Part shown: piece after piece, positions 31,381-39,268 of the stretch
How the letters are laid out: each line of letters begins with the position of its first letter
Position numbering within the stretch: the stretch's first letter is position 1
Assembly (NCBI GenBank): GCA_030635145.1
Contig: DAOVZK010000007.1
Coordinates: 1-62,423, forward strand
DNA from: Planctomycetota bacterium
GTDB lineage: Bacteria > Planctomycetota > Phycisphaerae > SM23-33
Length of the DNA: 62,423 nt
Reading direction: 5' to 3'
Notes under the pieces: model-generated
Seen by the model: the letters and a program-made list of their open reading frames with translations, nothing else
Database searches by the model: none
Told to the model about the DNA's origin: nothing
Translations under genes and position numbers: made by a program

Positions 31381-31498
31381 AATCTCACCTATCACCCGGC
31401 CGGGCCGGTATCTGTATCAATCCAAAAACCAACTTACGCTTCAACACAAAACGCCCAAGTCGCGGTTCTCAGAACCACCTCGTTACTAAACGACGGCA

Positions 31499-31537
31499 GG
31501 GCCCGGAGGGATTTTTTACCAAAACCCCTTCGGGCCC
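31499..31537 (-). promoter_or_regulatory. Strong stem-loop after tuf
   Basis: On the transcribed strand GGGCCCG pairs with CGGGCCC, enclosing a 25-nt loop in which GGG and CCC can extend the helix. It lies 24 nt past the tuf stop, with no U-run. It probably limits 3'-5' decay of the abundant tuf message, or attenuates read-through into rpmG. Confidence 0.55.
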
Positions 31538-31560
31538 AACACCGAAGATTGATTAATTAC

Positions 31561-32766
31561 TTATTCAACAACTTTCGTCACAACACCAGAAGCAACGGTT
31601 CGGCCGCCTTCGCGAATTGCGAAACGCAAACCTTCGTCCATAGCGATGGCGGTGTTAAGAAGTTCTACTTCCATGGTGACGTTGTCACCAGGCATGCACA
31701 TTTCTGCACCGCCGAGAAGCTTAACCGTACCGGTAACGTCTGTGGTACGGAAGTAGAACTGGGGACGATAGCCGGTAAAGAACGGAGTCTTTCGGCCGCC
31801 TTCTTCAGCGGTCAAAACATAAACTTCACTTTCGAACTTGCTGTGGGGCTTGACGCTACCGGGAGCACACAATACCTGACCACGCTGGATGGCTTCTTTT
31901 TCGACACCACGGAGAAGACAACCGACGTTATCACCAGCCTGCCCTTCGTCCATGAGCTTGTTAAACATTTCGACACCAGTGACGGTGGTGTTGGCGGTTT
32001 CGCCAAGACCAATGATTTCAATTTTGTCACCGACGTGAATCACGCCGCGTTCGATACGGCCGGTAGCAACAGTCCCGCGACCCTTGATGCTGAAGACGTC
32101 TTCAACAGGCATAAGGAACGGTTTGTCGACATCGCGTTCCGGTTCGGGAATGTAGCTGTCGAGGGCGTCGACGAGTTCCATAATCGGGAGAGAATCGTCA
32201 CCTTTCGGATCAGCGATAGCAGCAGTAGCAGAACCCTTGATGACAGGAACATTATCGCCGTCAAAGTCGTACTTGCTGAGCAATTCGCGAACTTCAAGTT
32301 CGACAAGCTCGAGCAGCTCTTCGTCTTCGACGAGGTCAGCCTTGTTCAGGAAAACGACCAGCTGGGGAACGTTGACCTGACGGGCGAGCAGTACGTGCTC
32401 GCGAGTCTGCGGCATCGGGCCGTCGGCGGCGGACACTACAAGAACGGCACCGTCCATCTGGGCAGCACCGGTAATCATGTTCTTGACATAGTCGGCGTGG
32501 CCGGGGCAGTCAACATGAGCGTAGTGACGCTTTTCTGATTCGTACTCGACGTGCGCGGTGGCAATCGTCAGAATTTTGGTTGGGTCGCGACGACCCTGAG
32601 ACTCTGATGCCTTGGCGATGTCGTCGTAAGATTTCATTTTGGCAAGACCGCGGGCTTCCAACACGGCGGTGATTGCGGATGTCAGGGTGGTTTTACCGTG
32701 GTCAACGTGGCCGATAGTACCTACGTTCACGTGCGGTTTCTTGCGCTCAAATTTTTCCTTAGCCAT
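31561..32766 (-). CDS. tuf: Translation elongation factor Tu
   Basis: GTPase that delivers aminoacyl-tRNA to the ribosome. The 401-residue protein has GHVDHGKT at residues 19-26, [22 protein letters not shown] and the SAT-type G5 (KGSATAAI). Domains II and III are complete ([29 protein letters not shown]). It is the first protein gene after tRNA-Thr and is not linked to fusA, resembling a tufB-type location. Confidence 0.98.
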   Translation of the reverse strand: MAKEKFERKKPHVNVGTIGHVDHGKTTLTSAITAVLEARGLAKMKSYDDIAKASESQGRRDPTKILTIATAHVEYESEKRHYAHVDCPGHADYVKNMITGAAQMDGAVLVVSAADGPMPQTREHVLLARQVNVPQLVVFLNKADLVEDEELLELVELEVRELLSKYDFDGDNVPVIKGSATAAIADPKGDDSLPIMELVDALDSYIPEPERDVDKPFLMPVEDVFSIKGRGTVATGRIERGVIHVGDKIEIIGLGETANTTVTGVEMFNKLMDEGQAGDNVGCLLRGVEKEAIQRGQVLCAPGSVKPHSKFESEVYVLTAEEGGRKTPFFTGYRPQFYFRTTDVTGTVKLLGGAEMCMPGDNVTMEVELLNTAIAMDEGLRFAIREGGRTVASGVVTKVVE

Positions 32767-32942
32767 TCCTATACTCCTGTTACTATCAAATATCTTCTGT
32801 GGTTAACAAAAGGCTTTTCGATTTCTATCACCAGGTACACCGCACGGCAGCGTACCGCCCTTGTCCAAGTTACTACAATTATCCATGTCAGAAAGTTCGG
32901 ACAAAATTAATCTCCCGAACTTCTGCTAAACACTTATCTCAA

Positions 32943-33014
<72 letters not shown>

Positions 33015-33096
33015 AGCATCTGCACGTACCAATACCACTCATGCCCAGCGGCGACCTCAAGCTACAAAGACACCGCGGGTGTCAAACGAATCGTTA

Positions 33097-33124
33097 AGTA
33101 TAGTAAGTATGGGAACTCTGTCAA
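33097..33124 (-). promoter_or_regulatory. Strong sigma-70 promoter for tRNA-Thr-tuf cluster
   Basis: Minus strand: a perfect TTGACA (33119-33124), a 16-nt spacer and TATACT (33097-33102), with the start expected near 33090. It is the best promoter match in the window and lies at the head of the whole minus-strand translation/transcription block. A short GACACC/GGTGTC hairpin (33069-33083) lies at the beginning of the leader. Confidence 0.75.
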
Positions 33125-33278
33125 ATATTCCTCCCCAATTTTTTTATTTTTTTTATCCCACGGCCTAAAAACAAAAAAACGCGAATCCCCATCCACACCC
33201 CGCGGCTATCAACAAGCTGCCTCAAATCCCAGCCCACCACCACATAAAAATCCATCGCCTGAGGGAAATCACCAAGGA
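33125..33278. other. Intergenic, no gene seen
   Basis: AT-rich start (runs of T on the plus strand) then moderately GC-rich sequence between the minus-strand cluster and the plus-strand accessory genes. I see no reading frame with a ribosome-binding site, no tRNA and no convincing palindrome here. Confidence 0.5.
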
Positions 33279-33342
33279 TTTTTTACCGTTTTTTACCGAA
33301 TATTACCGAATACTACCAAATATTACCGAATTTTGCCGAATT
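33279..33342. repeat. Phased 10-bp repeats (TTTTTTACCG-type)
   Basis: Six consecutive 10-bp units: TTTTTTACCG twice, AATATTACCG, AATACTACCA, AATATTACCG and AATTTTGCCG. Each holds an AT tract followed by ACCG or a near match, in step with one helical turn. A further TTTTTACCGAAAAT lies at 33466-33479, just before the start of the small membrane-protein gene. This suggests intrinsic bending or cooperative protein binding; the role is unknown. Confidence 0.65.
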
Positions 33343-33492
33343 CGCGTCAGGATCGCCGTGAAAACAGCTGTAAACGTCAAAAATCTCCTTGCAACGCTCT
33401 ACATAGAGGGGGTCTAATGTAGCGAGATGCAGTTTTCGGCGTTGCCATAAGATCGAAGTTTTCACCTTTTTACCGAAAATAGGGAGATTATC

Positions 33493-33774
33493 ATGGATGC
33501 TTTTGGAAAACGTGTTCGCAGTGCTGCTGTTGCGGGGTGGTGGACAGTAATCATCGGTGTGGTCTGGATGACAGCTGGGTGGCTGACGATGCGGTGGATT
33601 CTTGAGGCAAGACCCGACTGGATCATGACAGTTTGGGGCAATATCATCGTCTGGGACGAAGCACAGGCCTTTACGCTGTGGTTTTTCTCGGTATTCAAGC
33701 TGATTCTGTTCGTCATGATACTGCTGACGGTATGGCTGACCATATGGGCCCGCCAGCTGAAAAAAGCCGATTGA
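33493..33774 (+). CDS. Small membrane protein, unknown function
   Basis: I do not recognise this 93-residue protein. It has two hydrophobic segments, about 14-34 (AGWWTVIIGVVWMTAGWLTM) and 60-84 (FTLWFFSVFKLILFVMILLT), joined by a loop rich in Trp and acidic residues. The tail is basic (WARQLKKAD). AGGGAGA lies 5 nt before the ATG, so translation is credible. It stands alone between the phased repeats and a REP palindrome. Confidence 0.7.
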   Translation: MDAFGKRVRSAAVAGWWTVIIGVVWMTAGWLTMRWILEARPDWIMTVWGNIIVWDEAQAFTLWFFSVFKLILFVMILLTVWLTIWARQLKKAD

Positions 33775-33780
33775 TGCAGA

Positions 33781-33802
33781 AAACAGGGGAACGTCCCCTA
33801 TT
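33781..33802. repeat. REP palindrome 1 (AGGGGAACGTCCCCT family)
   Basis: AAACAGGGGAACGTCCCCTA is the same palindrome as those flanking the RAYT gene, with one change in the left flank. It lies 7 nt after the small membrane-protein gene and marks the left edge of the AT-rich patch. Confidence 0.75.
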
Positions 33803-33972
33803 CCCCCCTATTCCCCTTCTTAGTGTACAATGAAGATAGGCTTTCTAAAAGAGGAATAAATTTGATTTTTTCTAAAACAAAAGAGGGGATAAAAGATATT
33901 TTATTCACTCCGTTTCAAAAATAAATAAATATATAAACTTTTAAATTTAACAATAATATTATGGAGACAACA

Positions 33973-34458
33973 ATGAAAAAAACCTTAGTAATAATAGATA
34001 TTCAAAATGATACACCAAAGAATTACAAAGAAGTAATTGACAATATAAATAAAGCTATTGATTGGGCAGTTAAGAATAAAATTCACATTATTTACATAAG
34101 ACATGAAGATTTGTCTGTCAAAGCGAGGCTTTTTAAGCCCAATACACAAGGCTCTGAATTAGCAACAGATTTGAAAATAGTATCAAAAAATATTTTTACA
34201 AAACACAAAGGAAACGCATTAACCTGTGAGGAATTTACAGATTTTATTAGTAAAAATAAAATAAGTGAGTTCTACATAGCAGGAGGAGATGCTACTATTT
34301 GTGTTAAATCAACTTGTTTTAATTTACGTAAGGCAAATTATGAAGTTACTGTTTTATCAGATTGTATTACCAGTTGGAGTATGAAGAAAATTCCTGAAAT
34401 GATAGAATACTATAAAAGTAAAGGCTGTAAAATAATTAGTTTGGATGACCTATATTAA
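33973..34458 (+). CDS. Isochorismatase-family cysteine hydrolase
   Basis: A short (161-residue) member of the isochorismatase/nicotinamidase fold. The expected catalytic triad is visible (numbering from the upstream ATG at 33961): Asp13 in VIIDIQND, Lys81 in FTKHKGNA and Cys114 in GGDATICVKSTC. The substrate cannot be read from sequence. I use the ATG at 33973 because GGAG lies 6 nt before it. Base composition is strikingly AT-rich with AAA/ATT-heavy codons, unlike all neighbours, pointing to recent transfer. REP palindromes lie on both sides of the patch. Confidence 0.75.
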   Translation: MKKTLVIIDIQNDTPKNYKEVIDNINKAIDWAVKNKIHIIYIRHEDLSVKARLFKPNTQGSELATDLKIVSKNIFTKHKGNALTCEEFTDFISKNKISEFYIAGGDATICVKSTCFNLRKANYEVTVLSDCITSWSMKKIPEMIEYYKSKGCKIISLDDLY

Positions 34459-34473
34459 TTTATAATAAATAAA

Positions 34474-34671
34474 ATGAATATAGAAAAAAAACTCTATGTG
34501 ACAAATAGGGAAGACTGGCGTAAATGGCTGGAGAATAATTTTGATAAAGAAAAAAATGTCTGGTTGATATATCCGAAAAAATCTTCAGGCAAAGAACGAA
34601 TCATATACAACGATGCCGTAGAAGAAGCTCTATGTTTCGGCTGGATTGATAGCACGAAAATAGGAAAATAG
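34474..34671 (+). pseudogene. Truncated YdeI/OmpD-associated family gene
   Basis: The 65 codons match only the N-terminal third of the YdeI-like family: LYVTNREDWRKWLENNF, VWLIYPKKSSGK and EEALCFGWIDS, where the family normally continues for another ~120 residues. The frame is ended by the TAG inside the REP palindrome at 34666-34688, exactly where homology stops. The missing 3' part is not found after the RAYT gene. It shares the AT-rich composition of the gene before it, so both probably arrived together and the second was cut. Confidence 0.7.
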
Positions 34672-34688
34672 GGGACGTTCCCCTATTT
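34666..34688. repeat. REP palindrome 2, left of RAYT
   Basis: A 23-nt palindrome, AAATAGGGG-ACGTT-CCCCTATTT, is the exact reverse complement of REP 3 at 35411-35433. Its TAG terminates the truncated YdeI-like frame. With REP 3 it brackets the transposase gene. Confidence 0.85.
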
Positions 34689-34729
34689 AAGTATTGACCT
34701 TTTGATATTTTTATCTACAATTTGCCACT

Positions 34730-35416
34730 ATGCCCAGATTCGCCCGTATAGTGATTCCAGATTGTCCTCATCATATCACCCAGCGAGGTAATCGTCAGGA
34801 AGATGTGTTTTTTACGCCTGAAGACCGTCAGCGATACTTGTCTCTTCTGGGAGAATATGCAGCTAAGCATGGAATGTTGATTCAGGCATATTGTTTGATG
34901 ACCAATCACGTCCATTTGGTGGTTGTCCCTAGGGAGGCCACCTCACTGAGCAGCACGCTTAAACCTCTACACACGCGATACACACAACACGTTAACGCTT
35001 GCCAAGGCGTTAATGGCCGACTTTGGCAGGGGCGATTTTTCTCCTGCCCTCTCGACCAAAAACATCTTTGGGCAGCGGTTAAATATGTAGAGTTGAATCC
35101 AGTCAGGGCGGGGCTTGTCTGCAAAGCCGAGGATTATCTGTGGTCGAGCGCGGCATGGCATGTGGGTATCAGGGGTGATGCTATTTGCGACGATCCCTGT
35201 GAAATGAGCAAAGCAATGACTGCTAACCAGTGGAAACAATGGCTGGGGGAGCAATCAGCCACCGAAGATAAACTGATAGCTACAGTTAGAAGCTCAATTC
35301 GCACCGGCAGACCTGCGGGAGGAAGTGATTTCATTTCCAGCCTGGAAGCAAAGCTAGGCCGGGTGCTAAAAGCAAAAAAAATAGGAAGACCAAAAAAAAC
35401 AGAAACTCATAAATAG
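34730..35416 (+). CDS. REP-associated tyrosine transposase (RAYT, Y1 HUH family)
   Basis: Single-strand DNA transposase related to IS200/IS605 TnpA, thought to mobilise REP palindromes. The 228-residue protein has the HUH motif (His60-Val-His62 in TNHVHLVV), the RAYT opening ARIVIPDCPHHITQRGNRQE, the segment NGRLWQGRFFS and the catalytic-Tyr region KYVELNPVRAGLV (Tyr119). The YLWSSAAWH motif and a basic tail (KAKKIGRPKKTETHK) complete it. The stop codon lies inside REP 3. The gene has normal composition, unlike the AT-rich patch to its left. Confidence 0.92.
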   Translation: MPRFARIVIPDCPHHITQRGNRQEDVFFTPEDRQRYLSLLGEYAAKHGMLIQAYCLMTNHVHLVVVPREATSLSSTLKPLHTRYTQHVNACQGVNGRLWQGRFFSCPLDQKHLWAAVKYVELNPVRAGLVCKAEDYLWSSAAWHVGIRGDAICDDPCEMSKAMTANQWKQWLGEQSATEDKLIATVRSSIRTGRPAGGSDFISSLEAKLGRVLKAKKIGRPKKTETHK

Positions 35417-35433
35417 GGGAACGTCCCCTATTT
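35411..35433. repeat. REP palindrome 3, right of RAYT
   Basis: AAATAGGGG-AACGT-CCCCTATTT; exact inverted copy of REP 2. The RAYT reading frame ends on the TAG of this palindrome, so gene and repeat overlap by 6 nt. Confidence 0.85.
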
Positions 35434-35853
35434 ATACTATTTATAGATATCCCCTCTCACTTGCCCTACTTTTGCATCCCCCAGCTTGCGTATAATGTAG
35501 TATATGGGATATATTGATGTAATTGATCCGCAGGTAGCTACCCCCTGTTTGGGTGTTGCTATAATTTTGGGGTCTCGGCCGGGGAGGCGGGGAATTGAGT
35601 GATTTCACAGCCAAAAACAAGCAAGTCGCGTTGCGCGCGGGAGAGGAGCATTGGGGCAATTGAACGGATAAAAAACTGATCGGTTGTAGTTTCTCTAGCG
35701 ATTCTGACAGTTTTTCTGTATAGTTTCGTTAGGCCGCAGCCGATTATTGTAGTGAACACAACAGGTGCGTAGTTAAAATTTCTCAGTTCGTCCTGTTTCG
35801 GTCGGGATAGGGTTGAATGATAGAACAAGGTATCACTGATTAAGGAGACACTA
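35434..35853. other. Intergenic, no gene seen
   Basis: 420 nt between REP 3 and hpf. Two TATAAT-like hexamers (35491-35496 and 35560-35565) lack matching -35 boxes, so I call no promoter. No tRNA, palindrome or frame with a ribosome-binding site was found apart from the hpf Shine-Dalgarno AAGGAG at its right end. Confidence 0.5.
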
Positions 35854-36171
35854 GTGAATATTACTGTTAACGCTCGACACATGAATGCAACGGAGGCAAT
35901 GCGGGATTACGCTGAATCGAAAGTCGCAAAGCTACCCAAGTATTTTGACAATATCCAATCAATCGAGGTCATTCTAGACACTCAGGCCGGTGAGGCGTGT
36001 TGCGAAATCGTCGTCCAAGCCAGTCGAAAGCTGACATTCGTAGCCCACAGCCGCGACGCCGATCTCTACGCAAGTATTGACCAGTGCGGCGATAAGGTTG
36101 CCCAGCAGCTGCGGCGTCACAAAGACAAGGTTCGCAACCATCATCACGTTTCGCACCCCGTCGAGGAATAG
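35854..36171 (+). CDS. hpf: Ribosome hibernation promoting factor (short HPF/YfiA type)
   Basis: Binds the 30S decoding region to inactivate ribosomes in slow growth. The 105-residue protein has the single S30AE domain: MNITVNARHMNATEAMRDYA, ESKVAKLPKYFDNIQSIEVI and the DLYASIDQCGDKVAQQLRRH-KDK basic helix. It lacks the C-terminal domain of long HPF, so it should act by monomer or 100S formation as in gamma-proteobacteria. The start is GTG, with AAGGAG 9 nt upstream. It precedes ptsN, the same association as hpf-ptsN near rpoN in proteobacteria. Confidence 0.93.
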   Translation: MNITVNARHMNATEAMRDYAESKVAKLPKYFDNIQSIEVILDTQAGEACCEIVVQASRKLTFVAHSRDADLYASIDQCGDKVAQQLRRHKDKVRNHHHVSHPVEE

Positions 36172-36427
36172 GCAGCACCTCACGGCGAGACGGTGATGGA
36201 CATAGATTCGCTGTTATCTTGAACGAAAAGGGTCGTTGGGTCTGCGTTGCGGTTTTTCCCGGGCGCAGCAGAAGGTAGCTCGGATTGTCGTTCGACGTCC
36301 TGTGGTGGTTTAATTCATCGCAAGGGCAAGAAACTGACGATCTTGAGTATTTGAAGGCTGGTAATTCACCGGATCATTGTGTAGACTTAGCACACGCTGA
36401 CCCGCGTCGTGTCCAGATAGAGTGACA
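36172..36427. other. Intergenic, no gene seen
   Basis: Spacer between hpf and the ptsN promoter. The only structure noted is a small stem GTGAC-att-GTCAC just ahead of the ptsN promoter, sharing its last bases with the -35 region. No coding frame is supported. Confidence 0.45.
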
Positions 36428-36456
36428 TTGTCACGGTAAAGTGCGAAACATATAAA
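36428..36456 (+). promoter_or_regulatory. Sigma-70 promoter for ptsN-ptsH-ptsI
   Basis: TTGTCA (36428-36433), an optimal 17-nt spacer and TATAAA (36451-36456); both boxes match 5 of 6. The start near 36463 gives a 5' leader of about 53 nt. This separates pts transcription from hpf. Confidence 0.65.
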
Positions 36457-36515
36457 CAATATAAAAAAGTTCTCAATTGAATAGATCAAGACATTTGAAA
36501 TAATCGGAGTTGATA

Positions 36516-36983
36516 ATGAAACTAGCAGATATTGTGGTTCCCGACGCGTTATGTCCGAAGCTCGAGGCCGATTCCAAAAATAAAGCTGTAAAGGAACTCG
36601 TCGAAGCTCTCGCCGACGCCGGAGCCATCTCGAAAAAAGATGTCGCCTCGATCACAAAAGCGATTCTTGCTCGAGAGTCTCAGGCCACGACCGGTATTGG
36701 CAAAGGCATCGCCTTGCCTCACGCAAAAGTAAAAAGCGTGAAAAAACCGATCATCGCCATCGGCGGATCTCCAGAAGGTTTGGATTTTGCGTCCCTCGAT
36801 TCTCAGCCCGTTCATTCGGTAATTTTGCTGCTGAGCAATCCTTCCAATCCTGACGAACATCTTCAGGCGATGGAAACGATTTTCCGCCATGTGCAGAGAG
36901 ACATGTTCCGCAAGTTCCTCCAGCAGGCCGACACCAAAGAAGCAATTATGGATCTCGTCAAAGAAGCCGACGAGATGGGCTAA
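36516..36983 (+). CDS. ptsN: PTS EIIA component, nitrogen/fructose type (PtsN-like)
   Basis: EIIA domain that accepts a phosphate from HPr and usually acts as a regulator when no EIIB/EIIC is linked. The 155-residue protein has the active-site His69 in TTGIGKGIALPHAKVK and the PVHSVILLLSNPSNPDEHLQ segment. The ATG at 36516 has GGAG 6 nt upstream. No sugar permease lies nearby, and hpf precedes it, favouring a PtsN-type regulatory role; a true fructose EIIA cannot be excluded. Confidence 0.88.
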   Translation: MKLADIVVPDALCPKLEADSKNKAVKELVEALADAGAISKKDVASITKAILARESQATTGIGKGIALPHAKVKSVKKPIIAIGGSPEGLDFASLDSQPVHSVILLLSNPSNPDEHLQAMETIFRHVQRDMFRKFLQQADTKEAIMDLVKEADEMG

Positions 36984-37049
36984 CCAAACAACAATCTAAA
37001 AAATTTGGAATTACAGTAGCATCAAGACCACAGCAGCGAGATAAAACAA

Positions 37050-37319
37050 GTGCCAGTCGTAGAGCAAGAAGTTACAATCATCAACAAGTTTGGCCTGCAC
37101 GCCAGGCCGGCTATGAGCTTCGTGAAGCTTGCGAATCAGTTCGCATGCAGCATCGAGGTTTCTAAAGGTGCGCTCGTGATTGACGGCAAGAGCATAATGT
37201 CGATAATGAGGCTGGCGGCGACGAAGGGTACGAAACTCAAGATCACCGCCGACGGGCAAGATGCAGGCGACGCTACCTGCGCACTTGAGGAATTAGTAAA
37301 AAGCGGCTTTGGGGAATAA
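37050..37319 (+). CDS. ptsH: Phosphocarrier protein HPr
   Basis: Relays phosphate from enzyme I to EIIA. The 89-residue protein has the phosphorylatable His17 in FGLHARPAMSFV and Ser48 in DGKSIMSIMRLAA, the position modified by HPr kinase in other bacteria. The start is GTG at 37050 with only a weak upstream site (GCGAG). It lies 66 nt after ptsN and 95 nt before ptsI. Confidence 0.94.
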   Translation: MPVVEQEVTIINKFGLHARPAMSFVKLANQFACSIEVSKGALVIDGKSIMSIMRLAATKGTKLKITADGQDAGDATCALEELVKSGFGE

Positions 37320-37414
37320 CCCCCGTTTGCCGATAGAATAGATAATACACATCCCGGCGGGTCAAACGCAAATTCTCGGCGGGTTTATAGTACTGTTAAA
37401 ATGGGCATTTTGAC

Positions 37415-39163
37415 ATGATCCGAAAAAAGGGCATAGCAGTCTCTCCAGGAATTGCCATCGCCCAATTTATTGTCATCGACAACGAAGAGTTCGATATTTC
37501 CGAACCAGCGGTTTCTGGTGCGCAAACGGGTGACGAACTCGAACGGCTGCAAGGGGCTTTGGACGTCTCGAAAAGGGAAATTCTGGAGCTGCAGAATTAT
37601 ACGCAGGATCGCATCGGCAAAGAGGCGGCCCGCATCTTCGACTTCCACCTCGGGCTGCTCGAAGACCAGGTACTCATCGACAAATTCCACGAGGGCATTG
37701 AGTCGTCGCAAGTCACCGCCGAGTACGCCGTCGCCTCGGTACTTCGCAGCTATGCAAAAGAATTTCTCGACATGCCCGAATATCTCGCCGAGCGTGTCAA
37801 AGACGTTTACGATATCGAAAAGCGGTTGTTGCGAAATCTTACCGGCCAGGAACGCCCCTCAATCGGAAACTTAAACCGCGACGCGATCATCATTGCCCAC
37901 GACCTGACACCGTCGCAAACGGCGGGTATGGATCGGCGGCACGTTAAGGGCATCGCCACCGACGCCGGTGGTGCCACCTCGCATACCGCCATCGTCGCCC
38001 GCGCATTGGGAATCCCCGCTGTCGTCGGGCTTGAAAACATAACCGCAAGCGTAAAAGGCAACGAGCACGTAATCATAGACGGCAACCGTGGCATCGTAAT
38101 AATCGACCCGGATACCGACACGCTGCTGGAGTGCCAAAACTTCGGTGCCATACAGAACGCGTTTTTGCATTCGCTCGACGCGCTTCAGCTGCTACCGGCG
38201 GTAACGACCGATAAGCACGAAATTACGTTGCTGGGCAATATCGAATTTCCCGAAGAAGTCAAGTCTGTACTGGAGAAAGGCGGGGAAGGTATCGGGCTTT
38301 ACCGTACAGAATTTTTGTTCCTTCGGGGCGACCGCGAACCCACCGAAGAAGAACACTACGAAGCATACTGCGAAGTAATCAGGGCATGCGGTAACAAACC
38401 CATTCTCATCAGAACGCTCGACCTCGGTGCCGACAAGTACACGCAATCTCGTGCACGCACCCCAGAGCGTAATCCGTTTCTTGGCTGCCGCTCGATACGC
38501 TTCTGCCTGCAAAACATTCCGCTGTTCCGCCGGCAAATCCGGGCCATTCTCCGTGCCAGCGTCAATGGCGACGTGCATATGCTCTTCCCGCTGGTAACAA
38601 ACATCATGGAACTGCGGCAGGCAAAAAGTATTGTGCGCGACGTTGCCGAAGACCTCGAAGAAGAAGGCATCCCGCACCGCCCGGATATCCCGATGGGCAT
38701 AATGGTGGAAGTTCCCGCAACCGCCCTGCAAGCCGATGCGTTTGCACGCGAAGTAGATTTTTTTTCCATCGGCACGAACGATCTGGTACAATACACACTG
38801 GCAGTCGACCGCGGGAACGAAAAAGTAGCCTCGCTTTTCACAGCTGCCCACCCTGCCGTCCTGCGATTGATTCGCGAAGTTATCCGCACCGGCCTACAGC
38901 ACGAAATACCTGTAAGCCTATGCGGTGAAATCGCCGGCGACCCCGAGTTTACACTCTTGCTGCTTGGGCTGGGGCTGAGAAAATTCTCGTGTACACCTTC
39001 GGCGATTCCTGAAGTGAAAAAATTAATCCGATCGGTAAGCATCAAACAAGCGATGGAAGTCGCAAGACAGATCAGCCGGTTCGATTCGGACAAGGAAATT
39101 ACCAGTTATCTTCGGGCCGTTACCAGAAAAGTAATTCCCGAATTTTACGGTGAAGAAGCATAA
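37415..39163 (+). CDS. ptsI: PTS enzyme I (phosphoenolpyruvate-protein phosphotransferase)
   Basis: Transfers phosphate from PEP to HPr. The 582-residue protein has the N-terminal HPr-binding helices and the phosphohistidine domain with His190 in GGATSHTAIVARALGI. The TIM-barrel PEP-binding domain follows (GIGLYRTEFLFL, FPLVTNIMELRQAKS, FSIGTNDLVQYTLAVDRGNE, SLCGEIAGDPE). It is full length and complete. There is no GAF domain, so it is EI rather than the PtsP form. Confidence 0.96.
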   Translation: MIRKKGIAVSPGIAIAQFIVIDNEEFDISEPAVSGAQTGDELERLQGALDVSKREILELQNYTQDRIGKEAARIFDFHLGLLEDQVLIDKFHEGIESSQVTAEYAVASVLRSYAKEFLDMPEYLAERVKDVYDIEKRLLRNLTGQERPSIGNLNRDAIIIAHDLTPSQTAGMDRRHVKGIATDAGGATSHTAIVARALGIPAVVGLENITASVKGNEHVIIDGNRGIVIIDPDTDTLLECQNFGAIQNAFLHSLDALQLLPAVTTDKHEITLLGNIEFPEEVKSVLEKGGEGIGLYRTEFLFLRGDREPTEEEHYEAYCEVIRACGNKPILIRTLDLGADKYTQSRARTPERNPFLGCRSIRFCLQNIPLFRRQIRAILRASVNGDVHMLFPLVTNIMELRQAKSIVRDVAEDLEEEGIPHRPDIPMGIMVEVPATALQADAFAREVDFFSIGTNDLVQYTLAVDRGNEKVASLFTAAHPAVLRLIREVIRTGLQHEIPVSLCGEIAGDPEFTLLLLGLGLRKFSCTPSAIPEVKKLIRSVSIKQAMEVARQISRFDSDKEITSYLRAVTRKVIPEFYGEEA

Positions 39164-39268
39164 AACAAACGATCATGAAATTTTAGACTGGCGCCGCAAG
39201 GCGACGGTCAGATATGGAACGGACTGCTGGATAAGGTTAATAAAACCTCGGTAGGGCCTTGGCGGTGG

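Noticed and set aside
33279-33342. CRISPR array
   Set aside because: The units are contiguous 10-mers without spacers, and no cas genes are present. No CRISPR array was seen anywhere in the window.
33862-33924. A 20-codon frame starting TTG with GAGG upstream in the AT-rich patch
   Set aside because: Too short, no recognisable family; more likely a relic of the transferred segment.
35480-35570. TATAAT-like boxes as hpf promoters
   Set aside because: No matching -35 hexamer at 16-18 nt for either.
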